Shown: one piece after another, positions 53,882 through 61,957 of the stretch
How positions within the stretch are numbered: the first letter of the stretch is position 1
Layout: each line of letters starts with the position of its first letter
Assembly (NCBI RefSeq): GCF_010093065.1
Contig: NZ_CP048113.1
Span: forward strand, 3,844,001 to 3,908,000
Direction of reading: 5' to 3'
From: Chitinophaga agri
Lineage (GTDB): Bacteria > Bacteroidota > Bacteroidia > Chitinophagales > Chitinophagaceae
DNA length: 64,000 bases
The notes under the pieces: generated by a model
The model's input: the letters and a program-made list of their open reading frames with translations, nothing else
Told to the model about the DNA's origin: nothing
Database searches by the model: none
Position numbers and translations under genes: made by a program

Positions 53882-54916
53882 TTACAATTCGGCGGCCAGT
53901 GCCCTCCAGTCCTGCAGTTCCGGGTTACCTGGTTTACGTTTCCCGAAGAACTGTGCGATCATTTCACCGGCAGCATCAAATACTTCCAGAGAAGTAACGA
54001 TACCATCTGCAGATGGTTTTTGCACTACCCAGCTTTGTGCGATCGCATTTGTCTTCAGGTGCAGGTTGAAGTCTTCATCCATTACGTTGATCCAGTCAGG
54101 AATTTCGAGGATCTTCTGTACCGGACCAGTGTGAATTTCGATATTGCCGGGGTTACCCACGAATACCATTATTTCAAGACCGGTAGCAGCAGCTTTGTTC
54201 AGTAATGTTTTCACACATTCCTGGTTCACACGACGGGAAAATTTACCTTCTGCCATTTCCAGTGCACCTGTTCTGGATACTTTATGTTTCATCAGCAGCG
54301 GGAAGAAATCGTGCGTATCCTGCAATGCAGCCCAATCTTCCAGGAAGGCCGCCTTGTCTACTTCTTTATCATTGTTTGCAGCAACTGCGGGAGCAGGCGC
54401 AACAGCGATTGTTACAGGTTGTTCGGTAGCAGTGAATTCAGCAACTACCTTCTCCCATGCAGCGGAATCAGTTTGTTCTACCGCATATATTTTCACAACA
54501 GCGTTACCTTGTGCGTCAAAGATCTGGATTGATCTTTTAAACCCGATGGTGTCGTCTGTATCTACTGCGAACCCGGATTTCCAGCGGGAGAAGAACATAC
54601 GCAGGTCAATATCTTTACCTAATACGGTACCTACGTGTTTGTTTTCAGTATTGATGATTTCAAAAACACCCTTACGTTCTATTACACAATGTTCATTGCG
54701 GGTCAGGACCATTACTTTTCCCAATGCGGGCATTGCCTGCATCAGCGCCGGAAATTCGTTCTTCAGATGTTTAACGGTCTGCCCGGTGCATGCGGCGACC
54801 AGCTCGCCCTCGCTCACGTGCAGCTGTCCGGCTGCATCACGTATTCTCGTCTTTGGATTTTGTTGACGGAAGTTCAGCCATAATTCTCTTAATGTGGGAG
54901 TCGCAGTTGCATTCAT
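53882..54916 (-). CDS. hmuS: Hemin-degrading/heme-trafficking protein (HmuS/HemS family)
   Basis: 344 residues from MNATATPTLRELW at 54916 (an ATG at 54931 is also possible). Cytoplasmic heme-binding protein made of two structurally similar halves. The N half has NPKTRIRDAAGQLHVSEGELVAAC, VMVLTRNEHCVIERKGVFE and LGKDIDLRMFFSRW; the C half repeats this with DTHDFFPLLMKHKVSRTGALEMA (ligand His), VMVFVGNPGNIEIHTGPVQKI and DFNLHLKTNAIAQSWVVQKP. HemS-type proteins accept heme from the ABC importer and in some species break it to release iron. It is separated by 4 bases from the hmuV stop, so it is the last gene of the hmuTUVS operon. Confidence 0.92.
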   Translation of the reverse strand: MNATATPTLRELWLNFRQQNPKTRIRDAAGQLHVSEGELVAACTGQTVKHLKNEFPALMQAMPALGKVMVLTRNEHCVIERKGVFEIINTENKHVGTVLGKDIDLRMFFSRWKSGFAVDTDDTIGFKRSIQIFDAQGNAVVKIYAVEQTDSAAWEKVVAEFTATEQPVTIAVAPAPAVAANNDKEVDKAAFLEDWAALQDTHDFFPLLMKHKVSRTGALEMAEGKFSRRVNQECVKTLLNKAAATGLEIMVFVGNPGNIEIHTGPVQKILEIPDWINVMDEDFNLHLKTNAIAQSWVVQKPSADGIVTSLEVFDAAGEMIAQFFGKRKPGNPELQDWRALAAEL

Positions 54917-54920
54917 TGTT

Positions 54921-55769
54921 TTACAATACATTTATTGCCTTTTCGGCACGTGATTTAAATAGGCCGTCGGCAGCGGCGGTTACCACCAGCGGATAGTGAC
55001 AGTGCGGATGTTCCAGTACGGCTACGTCCACACCAAAACATTGTTTGATGTGAGTGGCTGTCAGTATTTCACTAACAGTGCCCTGTGCGTAAATGCCTCC
55101 GTCTTTCAACAATACCACCCTGTTTGCATAAGCGGCTGCGAGTTGAAAATCGTGCAATACAGCTACTACCAGCACGCCACTGGTGGCAAGCGTAGTAGCC
55201 AGTTGAAGGGATAACTGCTGATGCAGGATGTCCATTCCGGTAACCGGTTCGTCCAGCAAAAGCATCTTCTTTCCTGTATGATCAGTTGCCTGCAGATCGG
55301 GGGCTTCGAGTAACTGCGCGAGCACTCTCGCCATCTGTACACGTTGTTTCTGTCCTCCAGATAATGTCGGATAGGTCCTTTCACGCAAACCATACACCTG
55401 CATCGTCTTCAGCGCATAGGCGACAATCTCTTTGTCGGCCGTAGTGAGATGCGTGTTATATACATAACGCCCCATACTCACCACTTCGGCTACTGTGAAT
55501 GGCTGAGACAGCGAAAGCTGCTGAGACAGCACGGCACGTGTTCTGGCCTGTACAGCCACAGGTAAAGACCTGAGTTCGTTATCTGCCAGGCGTATACTTC
55601 CCTGGTAGTGATGATATTCTCCTGCGATCGCTTTCAGCAGGGTGGATTTTCCTGCACCATTGGCACCCATGATCACACACAGTTCCCCTGCACCTGCATC
55701 CAGGCTTACATTACGCAGGATCTGCGTTTTTCCGAGAGAGAGTGATATATCTTTTACCTGCAGCATCAT
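54921..55769 (-). CDS. hmuV: Heme ABC importer ATPase
   Basis: 282 residues. Walker A GANGAGKST, Q-loop RAVLSQQLS, signature LSGGQKQRVQMARVLAQ, Walker B KMLLLDEPVTGMD and H-loop AVLHDFQLAA. The order and length are those of the FecE/HmuV/BtuD type II importer ATPases. An extra stretch between the signature and Walker B (LLEAPDLQATDHTGKK) is characteristic of HmuV proteins. Start overlaps the hmuU stop by four bases (ATGA), showing translational coupling. Works with HmuU and HmuT to bring heme into the cytoplasm. Confidence 0.93.
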   Translation of the reverse strand: MMLQVKDISLSLGKTQILRNVSLDAGAGELCVIMGANGAGKSTLLKAIAGEYHHYQGSIRLADNELRSLPVAVQARTRAVLSQQLSLSQPFTVAEVVSMGRYVYNTHLTTADKEIVAYALKTMQVYGLRERTYPTLSGGQKQRVQMARVLAQLLEAPDLQATDHTGKKMLLLDEPVTGMDILHQQLSLQLATTLATSGVLVVAVLHDFQLAAAYANRVVLLKDGGIYAQGTVSEILTATHIKQCFGVDVAVLEHPHCHYPLVVTAAADGLFKSRAEKAINVL

Positions 55770-56824
55770 GCCAGTATGGTCCTTTTTTCTTTAATGATCA
55801 GCCACAGGAAAAACGGAGCTCCTATGATGGCTGTAATGATCCCAACAGGTAGTTCTGCGGGTGCTACAATTGTACGAGACAAAAGGTCTGCCACAGTGAG
55901 CAGCACAGCGCCTGACAAGGCAGCACCGGGAATCAGCGATCTATAATCCGGTCCGGTGAACTGCCGCACCATATGAGGTACGATCAGTCCGATAAAACCA
56001 ATGATACCGGCTACCGCTACGCCTGCTGCCACGGCCATTGTGGCCAATACTACCAGTAAGGCTTTTAATCTCGGTATCCGTACGCCGCTATGCATTGCTT
56101 CCCGTTCCCCCAGGGCCATCAGGTTTAACGCCGGGGCCAGGCGGGGCAGCATGATCAGTGGAATCAGGATGAAGGGGGCAACACCACCGACAGTTTGCCA
56201 ACTGGCGCCTCCGAGGCTACCTAATGACCAGAATGAAATACTACGTAGCTGTTCATTATTTGCCAGGTAGGTCATTAGTCCCACCACTGATTCACATAAA
56301 GCCCTGACCGCAATTCCGGCCAGCAGCAGCGTAGATATGACGGCTTGTCCGCCGGTACGTGCCACATGGAAAATGACCAATGTGGTAATAACAGCACCGG
56401 CAAAAGCGGCCATATTCAGTGCATAGTAATTCAATATAGGCGCATGCTGGAATACGGGTAATGCATTTTGTACAATGATCATTACCACTGCCGCCATTGA
56501 TGCACCGGAACTAACTCCTATCAGTCCCGGATCGGCCAGTGGATTACGGAACAGTCCCTGCAGAGATGCGCCCGCCAGGCCTAGTCCAGCACCTATCAGT
56601 ACACTCAGCACGACCCTGGGTAAACGGATCATCCAGAGCACACCCGGCATATTCTCTTCATATGCTACGGGTAGGTGTATACCCGTTTTACCGAGCAATA
56701 TGGCCAGGACCTGCATGGGAGACATATGCATGGCACCTGTACCGGTAGCCACCAGTATCACGATAATAAGCAGCATGCTGAGTAGCGTGATACTGCTGAC
56801 GCGTTTTAAGTTGGCTATATTCAT
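55766..56824 (-). CDS. hmuU: Heme ABC importer permease (FecCD family)
   Basis: 352 residues with about ten transmembrane helices. FecCD/BtuC signatures: LRLPRVVLSVLIGAGLGLAGASLQGLFRNPLADPGLIGVSSGA in the first third, GVAVAGIIGFIGLIVPHMVR near residue 270, and the C-terminal PAELPVGIITAIIGAPFFLWLI. It forms the inner-membrane channel with HmuV. It starts 5 bases after the hmuT stop. Family members also carry siderophores and cobalamin; the heme assignment rests on hmuS, hmuR and hmuY beside it. Confidence 0.93.
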   Translation of the reverse strand: MNIANLKRVSSITLLSMLLIIVILVATGTGAMHMSPMQVLAILLGKTGIHLPVAYEENMPGVLWMIRLPRVVLSVLIGAGLGLAGASLQGLFRNPLADPGLIGVSSGASMAAVVMIIVQNALPVFQHAPILNYYALNMAAFAGAVITTLVIFHVARTGGQAVISTLLLAGIAVRALCESVVGLMTYLANNEQLRSISFWSLGSLGGASWQTVGGVAPFILIPLIMLPRLAPALNLMALGEREAMHSGVRIPRLKALLVVLATMAVAAGVAVAGIIGFIGLIVPHMVRQFTGPDYRSLIPGAALSGAVLLTVADLLSRTIVAPAELPVGIITAIIGAPFFLWLIIKEKRTILA

Positions 56825-56829
56825 TTCCG

Positions 56830-57663
56830 TTAGTTCAGCTTCACTGACAACTCCTGTACGGCCTGAATCACACGTGGTCCGAAACCGGTCAGCAGCTGAC
56901 CATCCATAGTAATGACTTTTTTCTGTTTACCAGCGTTAGTTTGAGCTACACCCTGCACTTTCAGCAGGCCATCCACACCGCCCATACTTTTCAGGCCATC
57001 CTCAAACATGAGGATCACATCAGGATTGGCGGTTACAAGCGCTTCAGGAGTCAGCGGTTTAAAGTCATTGAAACCATTGGCAGCATTCTGTGCACCCGCC
57101 AGGCTGATGATCTTGTCCAATGGTGTTTCTTTACCAGCCACCATCATGGTCCCTGCGCCACGGGCGTAGATAAACAACACCTTTTTAGGCTGTGCTTTGA
57201 CGTGTAAAGTTTTTTGTTCCTTATCCAGCTGTCTGATCAGGGCTGCACCTTTTTCGGGTACGTTCAATGCAGCAGCTACGTCGGTGATCAGCTTTTTCGT
57301 ACCAGCTACAGAGAACTCCTGTTTCATCTGTACGGTTTTCACGCCTACCGCTTTAAACTGATCGATCACAGAAGCCTGAATAAAATTATCTGTAGCCAGG
57401 ATCAGGTCAGGCTGTAAAGCCAGTACTGGTTCGGCGGAAATATTACGGTTATGTCCTACTTTGGTCACTTCCTTCATAGCGGCAGGATAAGTACTGGTGA
57501 CATCCACGCCCACGAGTGATCTCTCAAATCCTAATGCACATACAATCTCAGTTACAGCGCCATTCAGCGACACAATACGTTGTTGAGCACTAACATTCAG
57601 CACTACCAGGAGGCAGGCAGCAAAGGATACGATCATTACACGTATCCGCATATGATTGGTCAT
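56830..57663 (-). CDS. hmuT: Heme ABC importer periplasmic binding protein
   Basis: 277 residues from MTNHMRIRV at 57663 (273 from MRIRV). Class III binding protein with two lobes joined by a helix: RIVSLNGAVTEIVCALGFERSLVGVDVTSTYP at the N lobe, LALQPDLILATD, then VLFIYARGAGTMMVAGKETPLDKIISLAG and LTPEALVTANPDVILM. The signal peptide ends NVSAQ and lacks a lipobox, so soluble periplasmic. The frame is open for 40 codons more, but these cross a structured leader and do not resemble this family. First gene of the hmuTUVS operon. Confidence 0.92.
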   Translation of the reverse strand: MTNHMRIRVMIVSFAACLLVVLNVSAQQRIVSLNGAVTEIVCALGFERSLVGVDVTSTYPAAMKEVTKVGHNRNISAEPVLALQPDLILATDNFIQASVIDQFKAVGVKTVQMKQEFSVAGTKKLITDVAAALNVPEKGAALIRQLDKEQKTLHVKAQPKKVLFIYARGAGTMMVAGKETPLDKIISLAGAQNAANGFNDFKPLTPEALVTANPDVILMFEDGLKSMGGVDGLLKVQGVAQTNAGKQKKVITMDGQLLTGFGPRVIQAVQELSVKLN

Positions 57664-57709
57664 AAGTTTGAATAAATAAGAATGATAAAATCTCTGGAAA
57701 GGAAAATCA

Positions 57710-57743
57710 ATGGTTGACCCTACCCGGGGTTTGGGCCAACCAT
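57710..57743 (-). promoter_or_regulatory. Stable hairpin in the hmuT leader
   Basis: ATGGTTGGCCC and GGGTCAACCAT (minus strand) form 11 pairs with one G-U, loop AAACCCCGGGTA. It lies about 50 bases before the hmuT start codon. Not a T-tailed terminator. It could be part of a cis-regulatory RNA or control access to the start. Confidence 0.55.
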
Positions 57744-57979
57744 CGCTTACCGCAAGCATTTTTACTCCGCCATGCTCCGGCAAGATCTTAGAATAAGCTA
57801 TCGGGATACCGGGTACCCGGGAAGTACGGTAGAGGCATAGTAATGCCCATTACGGAACTTCGCAGTCTTCCGGTATAGTTTTACCAGTATTGAAAAATTA
57901 TGAATTACTGACAGCCAAGAAATGATATATGGATATATCAGAAATGAACTGACAGGTGCGGCGGAGTAATTGAGTATTG

Positions 57980-58056
57980 CAAATCTATGTCATAGAAATG
58001 TAACAGACTGCTCGAATCGGGAAAAATTTATGACAATCTTTACGCAAAGAGGAAAT
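57980..58056 (-). promoter_or_regulatory. Shared-architecture promoter of hmuTUVS
   Basis: Minus strand: proximal box TTTTTCCCGATTCGA (58026-58012), 25 nt to a perfect -7 box TAGATTTG (57987-57980). A second weaker copy, ATTTCCTCTTTGCG, lies 31 bp upstream (58056-58043) instead of 21, one extra helical turn. The proximal 15 bases are identical to the phytochrome-operon box. Confidence 0.65.
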
Positions 58057-58164
58057 ATTCACAAAATTCAATATTTCGGCAGGAAGTTCCTGCAGGGGTT
58101 AAACTAAATACTTTCCGGTGTTGTTGTTTATATATTACCTATCACCGGACAAAAACTAATACCC

Positions 58165-58416
58165 ATGGATTGGGATGAAATACTAAATCCATTATCGCCA
58201 TACTATCAGAGTGCGATGCAGGAGCAACAGCAACTTGTAAATCTCCAGGACGGTCTGATATCTGCTGCGAAAGAGCTGATGTCATCCGTATACCCTCAGA
58301 TTTATCACCTGGAATCAGCAGGCTACACTGAACTTGACAACACTATTATTTCTGAATGCGTAAAACTTTCGTGTAAACTGAACGATATTATTCTCAAATA
58401 CCAGATAGAGAAATAG
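58165..58416 (+). CDS. Small hypothetical protein beside the heme locus
   Basis: 83 residues, acidic and helical (MDWDEILNPLSPYYQSAMQEQQQLVNLQDGL at the start, ISECVKLSCKLNDIILKYQIEK at the end), without signal peptide or membrane helix. Two Cys near the C-terminus. Not recognised. It is divergent from hmuT and convergent with the DUF4249 gene, ending 14 bases from it. A TACTTTCC box near 58109 and a perfect palindrome at 58079-58093 precede it, which supports a real, regulated gene. Confidence 0.6.
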   Translation: MDWDEILNPLSPYYQSAMQEQQQLVNLQDGLISAAKELMSSVYPQIYHLESAGYTELDNTIISECVKLSCKLNDIILKYQIEK

Positions 58417-58429
58417 TACCGTTGTTTCG

Positions 58430-59296
58430 TTACTCAACTGCAAAAGAAAGCCTTCCCGCGTTCACCCCTGCAATGATGCCGTATCCATTCTCCACATTGG
58501 AATAGATATACACCGGGTCCAGCGAAAAATCAAGTTTATCTTCCAGTCGCTGTGAATAAGTGTCATCCAGGTATAGAAATGCGCCCATGGTCAGGTTACT
58601 GACTTCCACGATCACGTAGGAAGCCGTTATCTGTTTGCTTGTCTGCAGTACGAACTGCACTTCTTTACCGTTAATACGTTCATCTTTCAGCAGCACCTCA
58701 CCATAATAGGTGTTACCAATGATGTCGGTAAAGTTGTTATTGTAGGAAGGGTCCAGGCGGAACTTGATCGAATCTCTCTTCAATGGTGTGATGACGCCAT
58801 TGACAGTATCGGCATTATACACGCGTATTCTGTAATAATTCTTCTGTGCAGGATCATCTTTCAGGGTAAACCGTACCCTGTTGGCTGTTTTTTGTGCAGA
58901 ACCATCTCTGATATCCGGTGCTACCGGTGTACTATCTGCTGCTGCCACACTGGTCAGTCCGCTGTAACTTACAGCGACAGTATAATGCTTGCCTGCTTTT
59001 GCTGGCGAAGCTGACACATAGTAGCCTTTGCCATTGATCACTTTCCACTCCGGTGCTGGCAATGGCTTCCCGTCTTCCCGCATGACAATAGTAGCATTCT
59101 TTATCTCCGGGAACTGAAGGTTCTGATATTCTTTCACCGGTTTGCTTCTTGTAATGCGGATATACACCAGACTATCAGGTTGTATCAGACTATTCAGCAC
59201 AATCTTATCGCCATCATATGGAATACTGATACGGGATTCCTTCTGACAGGCGGTCAGCACGAGGAACAGTAATATGGTAATGATCAAAGGGCGCAT
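58430..59296 (-). CDS. DUF4249 family lipoprotein
   Basis: 288 residues from MRPLIITILLFLVLTACQKE at 59296, a clean lipoprotein signal with lipobox LTAC; an upstream Met at 59320 would overlap the receptor stop by 17 bases. The rest is beta-rich, with KIVLNSLIQPDSLVYIRITRSKPV and IVLRED-like segments of the DUF4249 family. DUF4249 proteins are found next to STN-type TonB receptors throughout Bacteroidota and are thought to be surface partners, by analogy with SusD. It is the last gene of the sigma/FecR/receptor cassette. Confidence 0.9.
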   Translation of the reverse strand: MRPLIITILLFLVLTACQKESRISIPYDGDKIVLNSLIQPDSLVYIRITRSKPVKEYQNLQFPEIKNATIVMREDGKPLPAPEWKVINGKGYYVSASPAKAGKHYTVAVSYSGLTSVAAADSTPVAPDIRDGSAQKTANRVRFTLKDDPAQKNYYRIRVYNADTVNGVITPLKRDSIKFRLDPSYNNNFTDIIGNTYYGEVLLKDERINGKEVQFVLQTSKQITASYVIVEVSNLTMGAFLYLDDTYSQRLEDKLDFSLDPVYIYSNVENGYGIIAGVNAGRLSFAVE

Positions 59297-59303
59297 ACGT
59301 TTC

Positions 59304-61937
59304 TCAAAATTTAATAGCATATGTCACGCTGGGTAAAATAGGCAGGATACTGACCTCGGCCAGATAACGTTCCTGTTTTTCCCTGTCTGTGACGATGGTG
59401 TAAAAGAATGGATTAGGCTGATTATAGGCGTTGTACAGACTGAAGGTCCAGCTCTTTGTCCATAGTTTTTTCTTCTTTGTATAAGTAGCACTTACATCCA
59501 GCCGGTGCATAGGTGTGGTACGATAAGTATTCCTGTCTCCCATATGATCAATGATTGGATCGTTCTGTGGCGGATCGTAAGGTGACGGATCTCCTATTCC
59601 TTCATAACTGGCGGTTGGGAGCGACAACGGCGTACCGGAAGCATATTCCCAGTTGGCGGATAACTCCCAGTGTTTACCTAACCGCTGCGTGACAACCACT
59701 TCCAGGTCATGACGGCGATCGTATTTGTAAGGAAAGGTTTTACCATTATTCACACTTGGGAAGGTTCTATCTGACCAGGCGAGTGTATAACCGATCCAGC
59801 CACGGGTGGTCCCTCTTTTTTTCTCGAGGAGCAGCTCTCCTCCGTAACTGCGTCCCCTGCCTACATCCACCACATCATCCCAGTCCCTGCCAGCGCCATT
59901 AAAAGGAGAGGCGGTGCCTTTGTATTCTATCACGTGGTCCATCGTTTTGTAGTATGTTTCTACCGACATAGCATACATACCTCTTCTGCTTGTCTTTGAG
60001 ATACCGAAAGAAGCCTGCCGCGAGAACATGGGCCTGACATCACCGGAAGAGGGCACCCACAGATCTGTAGGGAGGTTCGCTCCGTTATTACTCAGCAGAT
60101 GCAGGTATTGTGTCATGTGGGTATAAGATCCGTTCAATATCCATCTGCGGGGCAGTTTATACTTAGCACCTAACCGGGGTTGTACAGAATGATAAAAGCG
60201 GCCATCTACCAGGAATCCGGATGCATGTACGCCTATATTCAGCCAAAGATTATGTAACGCACGCCATTCGTCTTCGCCGTAGAGGAACAGTTCCTGCCCA
60301 ACAGAAGTGATATCACCGTAGGTAGTGTCTACAGCGGGTTGTCCGTTAGCATTATCCTCGAAAACAGAAACGCCTGGTGCGAATATGTGGGTAACAGCGC
60401 CCATCCCAAACTTGATGGTATGTCTGGGCTGAGGCCTGTATTCAAAATCTATTTTACCAACTGCATTCTGGATACGGGAATAGTATTTACCGGATAACAC
60501 ACCCGTATCCAGCGTGTTCACTGGCTTATAGTTGTATTTGTAGTCAGTAGAGAAATAGTACTGTGAATAATTCGCTGTTGCATTGGCAAACATCTTCGGA
60601 CCAAACACATGGTTCCAACGCAGTGTGCTGGTGTAATTCCCCCACAGGAAATTGGAACGGCTGTCGCCGAAATAGGCCGCAGAGGCACCGTCTGTAGCGC
60701 CCTCCAGCCATCTTACACTCAGTTTGTCCTGTCCCACATATGCACTGAAATAGATGCGGTCTTTTGGAGAGAAAATATGATTGACTTTCACATTTGCATC
60801 ATAGAAATACACATACGCTTTACTACCAGGACCACCCGCTGCATTATTCACAAACAGGTCATTCATCATCATATCGGTATGCGACCGGCGGCCAGACACC
60901 AGGAAGGAAGTCTTTCCCTTTTTTAATGGCCCTTCCACCATGGCCTTTGCAGCGATCAGTCCGATAGCTGCTTCTCCATGATATTGCTGCATATCTCCAT
61001 CTTTCAGCGAGATATCCACAATAGAGGATAAACGGCCGCCATAACGGGCAGGGAAAGCGCCTTTATAGAAATCAGCGTTTTTAACGATATCAGGGTTAAA
61101 CACGGAGAAGATACCAAACAAATGAGAGGTATTAAAAATAGGCGTTCCATCCAGCAGCACCAGGTTCTGATCGGGGCTTCCCCCTCTTACACTGAGTGAA
61201 CCACCTCCGTCAAGTCCGCCGGAAACACCTGGCAGTGACATCATTGCCCGCATTACATCTGCTTCGCCCAGGAGCCGGGGCATTGATTTCATATCGGCCG
61301 GAGATAAATTCAGTCTGTTCACGGCTGACTGTTCCATTTGCTGACGGATCGTATCTACCACCACGATTTCTGGTAAAAAGTTCCTCGGCTGTAACAATAC
61401 GATCACTGGCCCGCGTTCAGCCTTCTTTACGGACAGTCTTCCGGATTCATAGCCAATATAAGATACAAACAGGCCGCTGGTATCCCGGGGTAAGGTGATA
61501 CTGAAAAAGCCGAACTGGTTCGTCGTCGTTCCTACATGTTGTATGGGAGAATATACGGTAGCGCCGATCAGTTTTTCACCGGAACGGAAATCCTGTACAT
61601 AGCCGCTGATGGTATAGGTAGGATGGTTCCTTACGGTAAGCACGATCTGCTCACCGATACGGGTAAAACTAATATTGAAGGGATTGAATATTTCCTCGAG
61701 GGCTTTCTTCAGGGGCTTGTTCTGTATATTGACGGTTACCCGCGGAGAGAGATCAACAATATTGCGGCTATAAGAAAAATGAATACCATATTGTTCTTCA
61801 AGTATCGTACATACTGTTTCCAGCGGCTGGTCCTTTACAGCCACGCTGATCTTCATCCGCCAATCCCACTCTGATGCCCGCACAGAAATGCTGATCAGTA
61901 GCATTCCCAGCAGGAACCTACCAAACAGTGATTTCAT
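59304..61937 (-). CDS. TonB-dependent receptor with STN signalling domain
   Basis: 877 residues. Signal peptide, then an STN domain (about 28-105; KISVAVKDQPLETVCTILEEQYGIHFSYS), a carboxypeptidase-regulatory domain (about 108-195; YTISGYVQDFRSGEKLIGATVYS), plug (MRAMMSLPGVSGGLDGGGSLSVRGGSPDQNLVLLDGTPIFNTSHLFG) and barrel ending TYAIKF. Shorter than SusC proteins and paired with DUF4249 rather than SusD, so the cargo is probably not a glycan taken by a SusCD complex; it is unknown. The STN domain should signal to the FecR protein encoded 20 bases upstream. Confidence 0.93.
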   Translation of the reverse strand: MKSLFGRFLLGMLLISISVRASEWDWRMKISVAVKDQPLETVCTILEEQYGIHFSYSRNIVDLSPRVTVNIQNKPLKKALEEIFNPFNISFTRIGEQIVLTVRNHPTYTISGYVQDFRSGEKLIGATVYSPIQHVGTTTNQFGFFSITLPRDTSGLFVSYIGYESGRLSVKKAERGPVIVLLQPRNFLPEIVVVDTIRQQMEQSAVNRLNLSPADMKSMPRLLGEADVMRAMMSLPGVSGGLDGGGSLSVRGGSPDQNLVLLDGTPIFNTSHLFGIFSVFNPDIVKNADFYKGAFPARYGGRLSSIVDISLKDGDMQQYHGEAAIGLIAAKAMVEGPLKKGKTSFLVSGRRSHTDMMMNDLFVNNAAGGPGSKAYVYFYDANVKVNHIFSPKDRIYFSAYVGQDKLSVRWLEGATDGASAAYFGDSRSNFLWGNYTSTLRWNHVFGPKMFANATANYSQYYFSTDYKYNYKPVNTLDTGVLSGKYYSRIQNAVGKIDFEYRPQPRHTIKFGMGAVTHIFAPGVSVFEDNANGQPAVDTTYGDITSVGQELFLYGEDEWRALHNLWLNIGVHASGFLVDGRFYHSVQPRLGAKYKLPRRWILNGSYTHMTQYLHLLSNNGANLPTDLWVPSSGDVRPMFSRQASFGISKTSRRGMYAMSVETYYKTMDHVIEYKGTASPFNGAGRDWDDVVDVGRGRSYGGELLLEKKRGTTRGWIGYTLAWSDRTFPSVNNGKTFPYKYDRRHDLEVVVTQRLGKHWELSANWEYASGTPLSLPTASYEGIGDPSPYDPPQNDPIIDHMGDRNTYRTTPMHRLDVSATYTKKKKLWTKSWTFSLYNAYNQPNPFFYTIVTDREKQERYLAEVSILPILPSVTYAIKF

Positions 61938-61957
61938 TCGTTTTCAGGTTGTAAAAA

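Larger units (their letters stand above)
57664..58164. other. Leader and promoter region between hmuT and the small plus-strand gene
   Basis: 501 bases without a gene. From the predicted hmuT start site near 57973 the leader is about 310 nt long and rich in potential hairpins, including 57710-57743 (below), a GGCATTACTATGCC stem near 57840, and CCGGGTACCCGG near 57810. The other end holds the shared-type operator and a plus-strand palindrome GCAGGAA-G-TTCCTGC at 58079-58093. Confidence 0.55.

Noticed and set aside
54144..54866. 240-codon open frame on the plus strand
   Set aside because: Antisense to hmuS, whose protein is clearly conserved.
57664..57783. HmuT starting at 57783
   Set aside because: The additional 40 residues cross a stable hairpin and would place a charged segment in front of the signal peptide; starts at 57663 or 57651 give a normal exported protein.
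57664..57900. Cobalamin riboswitch ahead of the FecCD-type operon
   Set aside because: I looked for the B12-box core and pairing pattern in the minus-strand leader and did not find them; neighbouring hmuS, hmuR and hmuY point to heme, not cobalamin.
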